Shown here: positions 30,720 to 44,500 of the stretch, in pieces
Layout of the letters: every line of letters starts with the position of its first letter
Numbering within the stretch: position 1 is the stretch's first letter
Source of the DNA: Terramyces sp. JEL0728
Taxonomy: Eukaryota; Chytridiomycota; Chytridiomycetes; Rhizophydiales; Terramycetaceae
DNA length: 64,000 nucleotides
Reading direction: 5' to 3'
NCBI GenBank assembly: GCA_027603945.1
Contig: JADIIU010000059.1
Coordinates: forward strand, 16,903-80,902
Made by a program: the position numbers and the translations under genes
Notes under the pieces: generated by a model
Seen by the model: the letters and a program-made list of their open reading frames with translations, nothing else
Told to the model about the DNA's origin: nothing
Database searches by the model: none

Positions 30720-32413
30720 CTAACTTATGATGCAGTTAGACCTCGTCTCAGTAACGCCTTCATTTTCAGATTCCTTGCGAGGTTTTTTCTTTGCTGGTTC
30801 AGTTTCCAAGTGATCTGCACTTCGTTTAGTCGAAATTTCATCCTGGTAAACTTCGAGTTTGAATTTGGAAGACTTTTTAGTCTTTCTGGAGCATATTTCC
30901 AGTGCTTTAGGTACTTTTGCCAAATCCTTGACAACTACCAAGCAGCTTTGATCATCGATCCATTTGACAGTCACAGAGCCCAGATCTTGCAGATTTTCTT
31001 GGATATCCTGAAACTTCCAAGCAATAGGGAAACCGGATAATTTAAAGACGTTTTTTGTTATTGCCTTTTCTGTAATTAGCTAAAAGAACCTTCTGGACCT
31101 TCAATATTCACAAAAGGGATATTGGAATACATTAAATAGACTCTGTTGACAAACTTTGACAAGGATGCACTGTTCAAATCTAATTGCTGGCTCTTTTCAG
31201 ATTTGAACGAACAAAACTTTAAAAAGCAATATCCAGTAATGTAGGCGTCATATCCGGCTTCATGCTGGCTGTCGGATTCCTGATACTTTGTGAATTCTCT
31301 TCCACAAGCTAGCGTTAATTAACAGCTTACTAATATAAGGGAATCGGTAAGAGCCTGCTCTGGCTGCATCGTATAGCTTTTCCAACGCGGTATTGCTTAC
31401 TGACCCATCCAGTTCGGTGGAGCAATGGGTAATGTATTTTGTGTCATAAATTTTCGGAAATTCTTGGTGCAAGGCTTTCTTGAAATCTTCATAAGCAGGA
31501 GGAAGTCTTTTGATAAAGTGGTGATATATATAGCAGATATCTAAAAACAAATTGTGGCCAACAATTGGAGCTTTCTTTTGGGCGATGGCGTCCACCACTT
31601 TTCTAAATCCGACCAATACGTCTATTTCAGTCTAAATTAGCTCCAATTACTCTCTGGCTGGCCAATTTTGATTTTACATTGGCCAGGAATGAGTCTCGTT
31701 CTTCTACAGTTCTTTTTGAAATTTCAACACAAGTTCGCTTAGAGCTACATGCCAAAAATCCATTATAGCTGGATTAATAATAAATTACGCTCTTCCCACT
31801 GCTTGATGAATCACCCTCTTATGTGCAGAAGATGGGGTTTTTATCGCAAAAATTTTATCGGTACCGTTCTGCATGAAATCATTAATGTTTAAGAGAGATT
31901 CTTGAACATAATCATAGAGGTTATGATCTTTTTCTAGTGGTGCATCATAGTTGATCACATCCAGCTTTTCGAGAATTCTTTCCTCATCCTGTCTATTCAG
32001 GTAGGGCACACCTACATCAATAACAAAGAACCCTTTGTCCACTTTTGAATATCAAAGTTATTTTGCAATAGGAATTCCAAACATGATAATTGCACCTGAA
32101 AAGTCCGATCTAAACCAAATTGTTTGGATCCAGTTTTTGGAAATACATAGATATTGTATGGATGGCACACATACATGTTTTGCTTGTGATCATACTTGAA
32201 AATCCCAAGCCCGACCTGCATTGGAAGGAATTGCGAAGCTACAGTGGAGATTTTTTGATACCGCTCCTCGATGCTGTCCATCATATCATTCCTAACTGCA
32301 TTTCCTAGCCCCAATCCTGAAAACTCTGTGTCAAACGAAATGAATTCGGCTTCTTCAATGTCTTGAAGTATGTGTGGCAGCAGCACTTCAAAATTGTCAC
32401 CTCGCACTTCCAT
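30720..32413 (-). CDS. PARN: PARN poly(A)-specific 3' exoribonuclease
   Basis: DEDD-family deadenylase, 530 residues. Exons from the start: 32413-32032, 32011-31789, 31768-31651, 31631-31331, 31308-31090, 31069-30720; introns 20, 20, 19, 22 and 20 nt. SFDTEFSGL holds the first catalytic pair, Asp28 and Glu30, the same numbers as in human PARN. GVPYLNRQDEE, HQAVGRAYNGF and APIVGHNLFLDICYIYHHF (third Asp) follow. The DSQHEAGYDAYITGY segment supplies His and the fourth Asp, and is restored only after splicing. A C-terminal RRM-like domain (FKLSGFPIAWKF, VKWIDDQSCLVVV) and a basic tail (AKKKPRKE) complete the family layout. Divergent from dynein (185 bp). Confidence 0.95.
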
Positions 32414-32598
32414 TAAAACCAAAAAAAATTAAAAAGGAAAAAAAGATTGGGATAATTAAGCTTTGAATATCTAAAGTTCATCGAGTCATATTCATCACGA
32501 AGTAGTGATGTCATCAACGCGAAATAACTTGAGGAGGAGTTAAAAAAGTTTACAACTCTCCCGCTTCAAATAGATGTTTGAAAAAATTAACCGTAGAT

Positions 32599-35500
32599 AT
32601 GTCTGAAGAAAAAAAGGGAGACAAGAAGGACGAAGAAGCCGTTGTCGTACCTGTCGACGCCAGAGTAATGTGGTTCGAAGACAAGGTATGCGCGGCCCTC
32701 AAAGTCAAATCGGATAAATTTAAGAAAATGACAGTGAATGGAGAATATGTGTATTTTAAGCTTGATGTTAGGGATATCATTTATCAATTCCTTGACAAGG
32801 AACCAAACACAATCCTATTCTATTTAAACCAAAAGGAAGAAATCGTTCCAGCAGTTAAATTTCCCTCTCAGATGAAGAGGAAAGCTATCTATTACCTCAA
32901 AAGAAGATTAGGCGCGCAGATAACTGAGAAACTCGAACAAGAGCTGATTTTGGGCGACCTGTCTGCAAATCCTTTAGAGTTTTTGTCGGCACTGCTCGAG
33001 GAAGTATATCTACCAATCCTCACCAATACAAAGAACTTGGAAAGCTGGCCAGAAGTAGTAGCAAGTGACGTCTTGAGACATTTTCATATGTTAAATGGTG
33101 CCGTATATGTGATTTCAGGAAAAGCCAAGGTAACTATCATCTAAGCTCAGGGTAAAACGATGCTACCCCTTCCACATGGTGCTAAACTCAACGCTGAGAA
33201 CGATAAAAGCCTACTGCACACACTTGAAACCGCAGTCATTGACTGGACCCATCAAATCAAGGAAGTTATCAAGAGCAGCTCAGCAACTCCTTTAGAAGAA
33301 GGACTAAATCCTGGACCAATGGTTGAAATTGACTTTTGGACCGCAAAAGCCGCCAATTTAAAATCTATTCACCAACAGTTGACGGATCAAAAAATTCAAA
33401 AGATCTCGCAAGTACTGAAAGCAAGCAACAGTACCTATTACCCTGCCTTCCAACTGATCTTTGACGAGGTTGTATTTGGTAAATGCTGATTCATTTTAGC
33501 TTTGGAAGAAGCCAGTGATATCAGCACATTCTTGAAAGCTCTACGACCAAAGATCGAGTCAGTAGAAGGGGTAAACGAATTCATTGAATTGGCCCAGATA
33601 TTCCCAGGATTAATGAAAACCATATTATTGATCTGGAAATGTTCAAAGCACTACAATACACCTACTAGATTGGCTGTATTGCTACAAGAAATCGGCAACG
33701 ACATTATTGACGCAGCAAGAAACCACATCCAGCCTGCCGAGTTATTTACCAGTGAGCCAGAAGAAGCGGCCGAGAGATTACGTGTAGTTTTGAAAGTCTG
33801 CAATGCTTTTAAAGCTACCTACTTTGAATTTAAAGCACAAACTGCACACACTGCAAGACCATGGAACTTTGATTCAAAGCTAGTGTTTTCGCGGCTTGAC
33901 ACTTTTTTGATCCGTGTTCAGCAAATCCTTGACCTGTTTGACACTATCATGGAATTTAACAGACTGGAAAAGATTGAAATTGGCGGCACCAAGGTAATAT
34001 CAACATAACCCCAGGGCAAAATCCTCAGTTCTCAAGTTGCACAGATTTTTACCGAATTTACATCCGCTTTGCGACAATTCGCTGGGATCAAGTATGATAT
34101 TTTGGATATTGCTTCTCCAGAGTTTACCGTTGACAACAGCAAATTCAAAGAACTCATCACAGACTTGGATAAACGCATCAGTACTATTTTGAATCAAGCA
34201 TTTGATGACTGCTCGGGCTTGTACTCGTGCTTCAGACTGCTAGAATCATTTGGAGGCTTATTAAACCGCCCAAACATTATATGCGACTTTGAACAAAAGT
34301 ATTTTGAACTCTTGCGTATCTATTCAAAAGATTTAGAAGACGTAAGCATCATCTTTGTTCGAAACAAAGAAAATTGCCCAATTCATTACAATATGGCACC
34401 TGTAACTGGCGCCGTTGCATGGGTCCATGAATTGAAAGATCGAATTGGAAAAGCAATGGAAAAATTGAAAACCGTACTGCCTCTTTAATTGTAGCTGAAT
34501 CATTCTGTTATGCAATCGGAAGAAGCTGCTGTTGTCAAAACAAAATACAATGAAATTTATGCAGCGTTAGAATCGTATGAACAATCAATCTTTTCCAAAT
34601 GGAGTGCGTCTATTACCGACGAATCTGAGGCTAATTTACAAAAACCAATTTTGATTCGGGCTGGCGGTTTGCTCCAAGTCAATTTCGATCCAAAAGTTGT
34701 CGCACTTCTTCGAGAAGTCAAATATTTTGGAGCTCTTACTGTACAGCCCCCAGAAGCAGCTGTAGATATTTATTCTAAATCTGAAACTTTTAGAAAGTAC
34801 ATCTTTTCCCTGGATAATATTTCAAACACTTACAATTCTATCATTAAAGGCGTGCTCGATGTCGAACGGCCTTTAATTCAAAGGAAAGTTGATGAAATTG
34901 ACTCTCAAATAGAAATTGGGATGACTCAGTTAAACTGGAAGTCTCCAGATATCGATAGCTATATCGATAAAATATCTTCTTCTGTAGGCAACCTTTCATC
35001 TATTTTACAAGTCATGAAGAACAATCTCAATCAAATCAACAAAATGCTCAAGCAATGGTCTGCCAATCCTTTGATTGAGCGCAAAGATGGCAAAAAGCTT
35101 CTTAATCTGGATGAAAAGGAAGCAAAACTTGCTGCTGCTTCAGAAATTATCAAGAAAGACGGCCAATCCCTTCTTCAATTGGTATTGCAAACTCGAACTA
35201 CAGTGGAAGCCGAGGAAGAATCCGAGGCATGGCTAAACTACCGAGAATTTATTGACGGTATCGTAAAGAAGGGATTCCGCGCTGTCATCAAAACAAGTTT
35301 GGATTTCATCTATCAAAACATAGACAAAGAGAGAGTCAGCGATTTTGGTCCTCTTATTGAAGCAAAATTGGAGCTGGAGCACGAAACGCTTACTTTCACG
35401 CCTTCCATGGATGAAGACGCTCCAGGATCCCTCAAGATGATAGTTGAAGATTTGATCGAGGACATTTTCACCGTGTCATCATTGATGCCTCGTGTTGCCC

Positions 35501-38500
35501 CTCTTGAAATCAAAGCAAAGGCAAAGCCAACAACCGCTGATTCTAACGACGAACACCATAAAGATGATAAAAATGATAAGGCAATGGAGGAATTCGCCAA
35601 CTCTACCTATTTGGCCGAAATGCGCCAGGATGAGACATTGGATAATCTTCGCGTTGGTATTGTTGAAAGGGTTTCAGTCATTATTGAAAACTGCCTTCAG
35701 TTCAAAGAAGGATTTGATCAATACTCTTACTTGTGGACCGAAAACCGCCAACAGTATATGAAAACCTTTTTGGCTCCACCAAAGAATTTAGATGAACCTG
35801 AAAAGGAACCCGAAACGCAAGCACCAAGTGTTCAACTGGAGAAATTTGAATCCGAAATTCGTAAATTTGAAGCCATACACAAAACTGTAATGGCGTTTGA
35901 TCCCGAAGTTGTATTTAATGGCTGGTTCAGAGTAGATGTTCGTCCATTTAAGCAAGCCCTTAATGTTACTGTCAAGAAATGGAGTTTCACTTTGACAAAA
36001 TACCTATTCGATGATACCATAAGCACGTTGAATGAATTAAGCCAATTCACCAAGGAAAACAAAAATGGGCTGAATGTCAAAATTGATGAAGGAGACTATG
36101 ATGGGTTGATTGGCGCGATGGGGCTACTGCACGCAATTAAACATAGACAAAACGCAATCGACACAATGTTCGAGCCTCTTCGAAAAACTGTCAATCTTCT
36201 TCGTCAATTTGGTGTTGAGTTTGACGAAAGCATTCACAAGTTGCTAAACGATCTTCCAGAACAATGGTCCGATGTAAAGAAGCTTTCTGTTTCCATCAAA
36301 GATCAGGTAGCACCTCTGCAAGCAAAAGAAGTGGATGTTTTGCAGCAAAAGTGCAACAGATTTGACATGAAAAACCACAACTTCCGCGAAGAGTTTAGAA
36401 AAAAAGCGCCATTTAAATTTGAAATTGGCCCTGCAACCGCTTACACATTGATTGATACGAATCATTTTGATGTTGTGGCTATGGAAACCGAAGCAATTGC
36501 TTTGAAAAAGTCTTGCGAACTGTTTGAACTTGCAGTCCCAACTTACCGACAACTGTCCGACTGCAGAAGAGATATTAGTATGCTCAAATCCATTTGGGAC
36601 ATTGTTGGTTTGGTAACATTCATGTTCGGCCAATGGAAAACGACACTGTGGACTGAAATTGACACAGATGCAATGGAAAATAGGTGCAGAGAACTGTCAA
36701 AAGAGCTACGAAAAATGGACAAGGAAATCAAAGGCTGGGATGTTTACACTGGTCTTGACCAAACTGTTAAAGATATGGTTACAAGTTTGCGAGCTGTTGG
36801 AGAGCTTAGAAGCAATGCAATTCGAGAACGTCATTGGAAGCAATTGATGAAAACCACTGGCGTTACCTTTGTTTTGACAAAAGACATGAAGTTCCAAGAT
36901 CTCTTGAGTCTCCAATTGCACAAATTTGAAGATGATGTAAAAGTTATTGTAGACAGGGCTACCAAAGAATTAGCCATGGAAAAGGTTTTGAACGATTTAG
37001 ACAAAACTTGGTCTGCTATGGAATTTACGTATGAAGCGCACGAAGCAGCAAAGACTGTCCTACTGAGAAGCTCCGAAGAATTAATCGAAACCCTCGAAGA
37101 TAACCAAGTAATGCTACAAACAATGATGACATCTAAATACGTCGCACACTTTGAAGAACAGATTACAAAATGGCAAATAGCATTGTCCACCGTCGACTCT
37201 GTAATTGTTTTGTGGTTAGAAGTTCAACAAACATGGTCGCACTTGGAAAATATTTTCATTGGTTCAGAAGACATTAGAGTGCAGCTGCCAGAAGACTCAA
37301 AGAGATTTGATGGAATCGATGCTGACTACAAGGTTTTGATGAAGGAGGCACAAAAAATACCAAACTGCGTCAAATGTTGTACCAGAGAAGGGCTGTATGA
37401 TCAACTAGAACATTTGCAAGGGCAACTTGCTCTCTGCGAAAAATCATTGGCTGAATATCTTGAAACCAAACGACTGGCATTCCCACGTTTCTATTTCGTA
37501 TCCGCTTCTGATCTGTTGGATATTCTCGCAAAAGGAAACCAGCCGTTGGCTGTAGCCGAACATCTCCCAAAATTATTTGACAACATTGCTAGACTAGAGT
37601 TTTCAAAGAGTGCAAATGGAGAGCCAACTAAAAGCGCGATTGGTATGTATTCCCTGCAAGAAGAATATGTAGAGTTTAAAGATCCATGTGATTGTACCGG
37701 GGCTGTCGAAAATTGGTTGAACAGATTGATCAAATGCATGCGAGACACTTTGCGAAACCTACTAGGAGAATCTGTTGCATCATACGAAGAAAAACCAAGA
37801 GAGCAGTGGATTTTCGACTTCCCAGCTCAGATTGTACTTGCAGGGTCTCAAATTTGGTGGACCACCGAAGTCAATGCCGCATTTGCAAGATTGGAAGAAG
37901 GTTATGAAAACTCTTTGAAGGACTACTACAAGAAACAAGTCAATCAGCTAACTGCTCTTATTGGATTGATTCAAGGGGAACTGAAGAGAGGAGACCGTCA
38001 AATGATCATGTCTCTGTGTACTTTGGATGTTCACGCCAGAGATATGGTAACCAAACTAATTGTGGAAAAAGCTGAAAATTCGCAGTGTTTTACCTGGCAA
38101 TCCCAGTTAAGATTGAGATGGGATGATGTACAAGAAAATGACTGCTTTATTAACATCTGTGATGCGGTTTTCCGTTACAACTACGAATACCTGGGAAATA
38201 CTCCACGTTTGGTCATTACTGCCCTCACCGACAGATGTTACATTACGCTTACACAGTCTCTTCACTTAATTATGGGTGGTGCTCCTGCTGGGCCTGCTGG
38301 AACCGGTAAGACTGAGACAGTAAAGGATTTGGGTAAAGCGTTGGCTATCATGGTTTACGTTTTCAATTGTTCAGAGCAAATGGATTATAAATCTATCGGA
38401 AACATCTTCAAAGGTCTCGCACAATCTGGTACCTGGGGCTGCTTCGACGAATTCAATAGAATTGCTGTCGAAGTGCTTTCGGTCGTAGCTACACAAGTAA

Positions 38501-41500
38501 AATCTATTCAAGATGCCCTCCGAGCGAAAAAGAAGAGATTTATCTTCCAAGGAGAGGAAATTGGTATAGTCCGTACTGTGGGTGAATGGATTACCATGAA
38601 TCCAGGTAAAATGTGATTAAAAACTAGGTTATGCCGGCAGAACAGAATTGCCAGAAAACATCAAGGCACTATTCAGACCATGTTCCATGTGTGTGCCCAA
38701 CTTGGAGTTAATCTGCGAAATTATGTTGATGGCCGAAGGATTCATAGAAGCAAGCTCCCTTGCAAGGAAATTCAACACCTTGTACAAACTAAATAGAGAA
38801 TTGTTGTCCAAGCAAGATCATTATGACTGGGGTCTAAGGGCCATCAAATCTGTACTAGTCGTCGCAGGCAGTTTGAAACGCCAAGATCCAAACGTGCCAG
38901 AAGAACATGTCCTCATGAGAGCGCTTCGTGATTTCAACTTGCCAAAAATCGTTACGGACGACTTGCAAGTTTTCCACGGTCTAATTGGTGATCTGTTCCC
39001 AAAATGCGAAGTTGCAAGAAAAAGGGACGAAAAACTTGAAACAGAAATCAAAAAGGCTACAGTTGAAAGTGGACTTCAGGCTGAAGAAATATTTGTGCTA
39101 AAAGTTGTGCAGCTAGAGGAACTGCTTGCTGTCAGACATTGTGTATTCATTATTGGCAACAGCGGCACCGGCAAATCGCAAATTTGGAAGATCTTGTGCA
39201 AAACATATCAAAATATGGGCAGAAAATGTACTGCTTGGGATCTAAATCCAAAGGCAGTCAGCACTGATGACCTTTATGGCTGTATCAACCCGGCTACCAG
39301 AGAATGGAAGGACGGGCTTTTCTCCTCCATCTTAAGAGAAATGGCTAGCGCACAAGGCACAGACCCCAAGTGGATGATCCTTGACGGTGATATTGATCCA
39401 AACTGGATTGAAAGTTTGAACACGGTCATGGATGACAACAAGATGTTGACGCTTGCTTCTAACGAACGTATTCCAGTCAAACCGCACATGCGTTTGATTT
39501 TCGAAATTGCAAACTTAAAATACGCTACACCAGCTACAGTTTCTAGAGCTGGTATACTATATTTAAATACCACCGATCTAGGATGGAACCCATACGTTCA
39601 ATCTTGGCTAGAAAAGCGTGAAGATGCTGCTGAAAAGACCAATTTATCTGTTCTGTTTGACAGATATGTGAACCCATGCCTGGATGTTCTAAGATCTGGA
39701 AAGTTTAAAATGGCGTTTGTTGAAGAATTTTCAATGGTTATGGCGCTTTGTAATATCCTTGAAGGTTTGTTGACACCTCAAAATACTCCAAAAGGATGCG
39801 AAAAAGAGTGGTTTGAAATCTATTTTGTGTTCTCAGCTGTATGGGCATTTGGCGGATGCATCTACCAAGACCAGCTTGTCGATCACAGAAATGAATTCAG
39901 CAAATGGTGGAACAATGAATTTAAAGTAGTAAAATTCCCACCAAGCGGAACAATCTTTGACTACTATATCGAACAAGAAACCAAAAGATTTGTTCCTTGG
40001 ACAGACAGAGTACCAGTTTTTGAATTTGACTCGGAGGTTCCACTTCAAGCAGTGCTAGTCCACACTCCTGAAACCACAAGATTAAGATACTTTATCGATT
40101 TGCTTGCTGATAATGGAAAGCCTGTGTTGCTTATTGGTAGCGCAGGTGGTGGGAAAACCGTGTTAATGCAAGACAAGCTGAATTCATATGGTGACGACAA
40201 GCTATGCATCAATGTTCCATTCAACTTCTATACAACTTCGACTTCGTTACAGCTTGTTCTTGAAAAACCACTTGAAAAGAAGGCCGGTAAGAACTATGGG
40301 CCGCCTGGCAATAGAAAAATTATTTACTTCTTGGATGATCTTAATATGCCCGAAGTCGACAAGTACGGTACTGCAAGTCCCCATACCCTTTTGAGACAGC
40401 ATCTGGATTATCGCCATTGGTACGACAGACAAAAACTGACTCTCAAAGAAATCCACAACTGCCAATACGTCGCGTGTATGAATCCAACTGCTGGTTCCTT
40501 TGTAATAGATACAAGATTACAAAGACACTTTGCCTCATTCGTAGTCAATTTCCCAGGCGTTGACTCTTTGCAAAGCATTTACCTGCAAATATTGAACGGG
40601 CACTTGCGCTCCTTTACCCCTTCAGTCCAAAAGATAAGCGAACGAGTTGTTGCAGCAGCTCTTTCTTTGCACAAAAAAGTGACATCTACCTTCCTACCAA
40701 CTGCAATCAAGTTCCATTATGTATTTAACTTGCGTGACCTCAGTAACATCTTCCAAGGAATCCTATTTTCATCCAAAGAAAAAATCAAGGACAATATCGA
40801 GTTTGTCCGATTATTACTTCACGAAAGTACGAGAACTTATGGGGACAAGTTGGTGGATGAAAGCGACCGTGTGATGTTGCTGAAAGTCCAAGAGGAAATT
40901 ATCAAGAAAAGCTTTGATGACATGGACCAGACAGCAATTAAACAAGAGCCAATTCTTTTCACCCACTTTTGCAACGGTATGGGCGAGCCAAAGTACGGTG
41001 CGGTGAAAGACTGGGTAGTTCTGAAAAAGCTTCTGGACGAAGCTCAAACGCAGTATGAAGAATCCAACGCTGCAATGGGACTGGTTCTATTCGAAGATGC
41101 CATGAGCCACATTTGCAGAATCAACAGGATCTTAGAATCTCCAAGAGGAAATGCGCTACTAGTTGGGGTTGGTGGTAGCGGTAAACAATCACTTTCGAGA
41201 ATGGCGGCCTTTATTTCGGGGATGGAGGTCTTCCAAATCACTTTAAAGAAAGGATATTCTGTTGCAGATTTGAAAGTAGATTTGGCAGCTCTATATGTAA
41301 AAACTGGCCAAAAAAAGCAGTCAATCATGTTCTTGTTGACCGACTCGCAGATTGCAGACGAGAAGTTCCTAGTTCTTATAAATGATTTGCTGGCGTCTGG
41401 CAACATCCCAGGTCTCTTCCCAGATGAAGATGTGGATAACATTATTTCATCAATGCGCGGGGAGGCAAAAACATTAGGTCTACAAGATACCCGAGAAATA

Positions 41501-44500
41501 TGTTGGGATATTTTCATTAGATTTGTCAGAAAGAACCTCAAAGTAGTATTGTGCTTTTCTCCTGTCGGAAATGCTCTGAGATCCCGATGCAGAAAGTTCC
41601 CAGCAATTGTCAATTGCACAATCATTGATTGGTTCCAAGAATGGCCCGAAGAAGCGCTGACTTCTGTTGCAAATCGATTTATAGCACCATTTGAACTAGT
41701 ACCAGACAAGCTGAAGGTTCCAGTTACCAAGTTTATGTCTTTTGCGCATATTGGGGTAAATACAGTGTCCAAAAAGTACTTGGCAAATGAAAAACGGTAC
41801 AACTACACAACTCCAAAGTCATTCCTAGCGCTGATTTCAATCTATCAAGACATGCTCGAAAAGAAGGCTCTCGAGCTGACAAAGAGTATGGACCGTTTAG
41901 AAAACGGTTTGACCAAATTGCAGGCTACAGCAGGACAAGTAGATGACCTGAAGGCAAAGTTGGCAACTCAAGAAGTAGAATTGAAAGCAAAGAACGAAGA
42001 AGCCAATCTGTTGATTGAAAGAGTCGCGGTTGATACTGAAAGGGTCAACAAAGAGAAGGCGATTGCAGCAGGTGAAGAAATCAAAGTTGATTTGGTGACC
42101 AAAGAAGTCGGAGAGAAACGTGCGTCTTGTGAAAAAGATTTGGCAGCTGCTGAACCTGCGTTGGCAGCCGCAGCGGCAGCGTTGAATACCCTCAACAAAG
42201 CCAACTTGACAGAATTAAAATCTTTTGGTTCCCCTTCAGATGAAGTCAAGAATGTCACAGCAGCTGTTATGGTTTTGCTCAGCCCTGCCGGTAAAATAGC
42301 AAAGGACAGAAGTTGGAAAGCGTCCAAGAATATGATGGCAAAAGTAGATTCTTTCTTGGATCAGCTGATCAACTTTGACAAAGAAAATATTGACGCATCC
42401 AACTTGGAAGCAATCAAGCCATATTTAGCTGACCCTAACTTTAACGAAAACTTTATTAGGAGCAAATCTTCTGCTGCTGCGTCACTTTGTGCTTGGGTGG
42501 TCAACATTGTTATGTTCTATCACGTTTTCTGTGATGTAGAGCCAAAGAGAAAGTCTCTTGAAGCTGCAAACGCTGAATTAGCCTCCTCACAAGCGAGACT
42601 TAAGGAAATTCAAGGCAAGATCACTGATTTAGACAACAATCTTGCAGATCTCAAGGCCAAGTTCGAGAAGGCTACGGCAGATAAGCTGCGTTGTGAAGAA
42701 GAAGCCCAAAGCACCCAAGTTACAATTGAATTGGCCAACAGACTAGTCAACGGATTGGCATCTGAAAAGGTTCGTTGGAGTGAAGCAGTAGCCAAATTCA
42801 AAGAACAAGAAAAAACGCTTGCTGGTGATGTTTTGCTATCGGCCGCATTCGTTTCGTATGTTGGCGGTTTCACCAAAAGATATAGAGAAGAAATGATTGA
42901 AAACTGGTTCAAGTATTTGAAAGATGAAAACAATCCATTTAAAATACCACTATCAGATAACCTGGACCCGCTTAATATTATGACAAATGCCGCGGAAATT
43001 GCCAGATGGAATAATGAAGGTCTGCCTACAGACAGAGTATCCTTGGAAAATGCAACTATGGTAACCAGCTGTAAGCGATGGCCATTAATTATTGATCCTC
43101 AGCTACAAGGTGTTACCTGGATTAAAAATCGGGAAGGCAGCAAACTAAAGACTGTGAGACTTGGAGCAAAAGGATACTTGGATGCCATAGAAAAAGCAGT
43201 GTCGTCCGGCGATGTAGTTTTGATTGAAGATATCGCTGAATCGATCGATGCTGTGCTAAATCCTTTACTTGGCCGTGAAACTATCAAAAAGGGAAGATAT
43301 ATCAAAATGGGGGATAAGGAAGTAGAATATGATCCATCTTTCAGATTAATCTTGCAGACAAGATTGGCAAACCCCCACTATCCACCAGAAATTCAAGCAC
43401 AAACAACGCTGATCAATTTCACTGTGACATTGCTCGGTTTGGAGGATCAACTGCTTGCCGACGTTGTGAACATTGAAAGACCTGATTTGGAGAAAACCAA
43501 GGCTGAATTGACAAAGCAACAAAATGAATTCAAAATTAGATTACTGGAACTAGAAGATGCCTTGCTCTCTAGACTCTCTGCAGCCGAAGGAAATTTCCTT
43601 GGCGACACTGCCTTGGTTGAAAACTTGGAAATTACTAAAGTCACCGCAATTGATATTGAACAGAAAGTGGAAGAGGCAAAGAAAACTGAAAAGAAAATCA
43701 ACGAAACTAGAGAACTGTACCGACCTGTAGCTGCTAGATCTTCTCTTTTGTACTTTTTACTCAATGACTTGTGGCAGATCCACCCAATGTATCAATACTC
43801 ACTTAATGCATTCAAAGTAGTGTTTAAAAATGCAATCAACAGGGCAGAATCGTCTGAAGAATTGAAGGAAAGAGTGCGCAACCTAATCGACTCTATTACC
43901 TACATGGTATTTGTATATACCACAAGAGGGCTGTTTGAAAGGGACAAGCTCATTTTCACTGCGCAGATGACCTTCCAAATCCTGCTTGCTGCGCAGGACA
44001 TTGACTTTGTTGAACTTGATTTCTTGCTGAGAGGTCCGCGTATGATTGGCGTGGTCAGCACATTGGATTGGCTATCTCAGGTTTCTTGGGGTATGATCAA
44101 ATCGCTCTCAAATCTTGAAGTGTTTAGAACACTGGCATCCGACATTGAAGGCTCTTCGAAACAATGGAAAAAGTACTGTGAAAATGAGATTCCAGAAAAC
44201 GAAAAATTACCACAGGTATCTAAAAACTCACAATAGGAATGGAAAAACAAGAACCCTCTTCAAAAGATGTGTATTCTAAGATGTCTAAGACCCGACAGAA
44301 TGACCTACGCAGTAAAGAACTTTATCGGACTAAAAATGGGAGACAGATACATTATGTCTGCTCGGGTGCCAATTGCGCAAAGTTTCTTGGAATCTGGCCC
44401 AGCTACGCCAATCTTCTTTATTTTGTCTCCTGGTGTAGACCCAGTCAAAGAAGTGGAACTGCTAGGTAAATCGCATGGTGTATCGGAAGACTTGGGCAAT

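Noticed and set aside
41044..41802. 252-codon ORF antisense to dynein
   Set aside because: It is a shadow of the dynein AAA4 region and the translation shows no family pattern.
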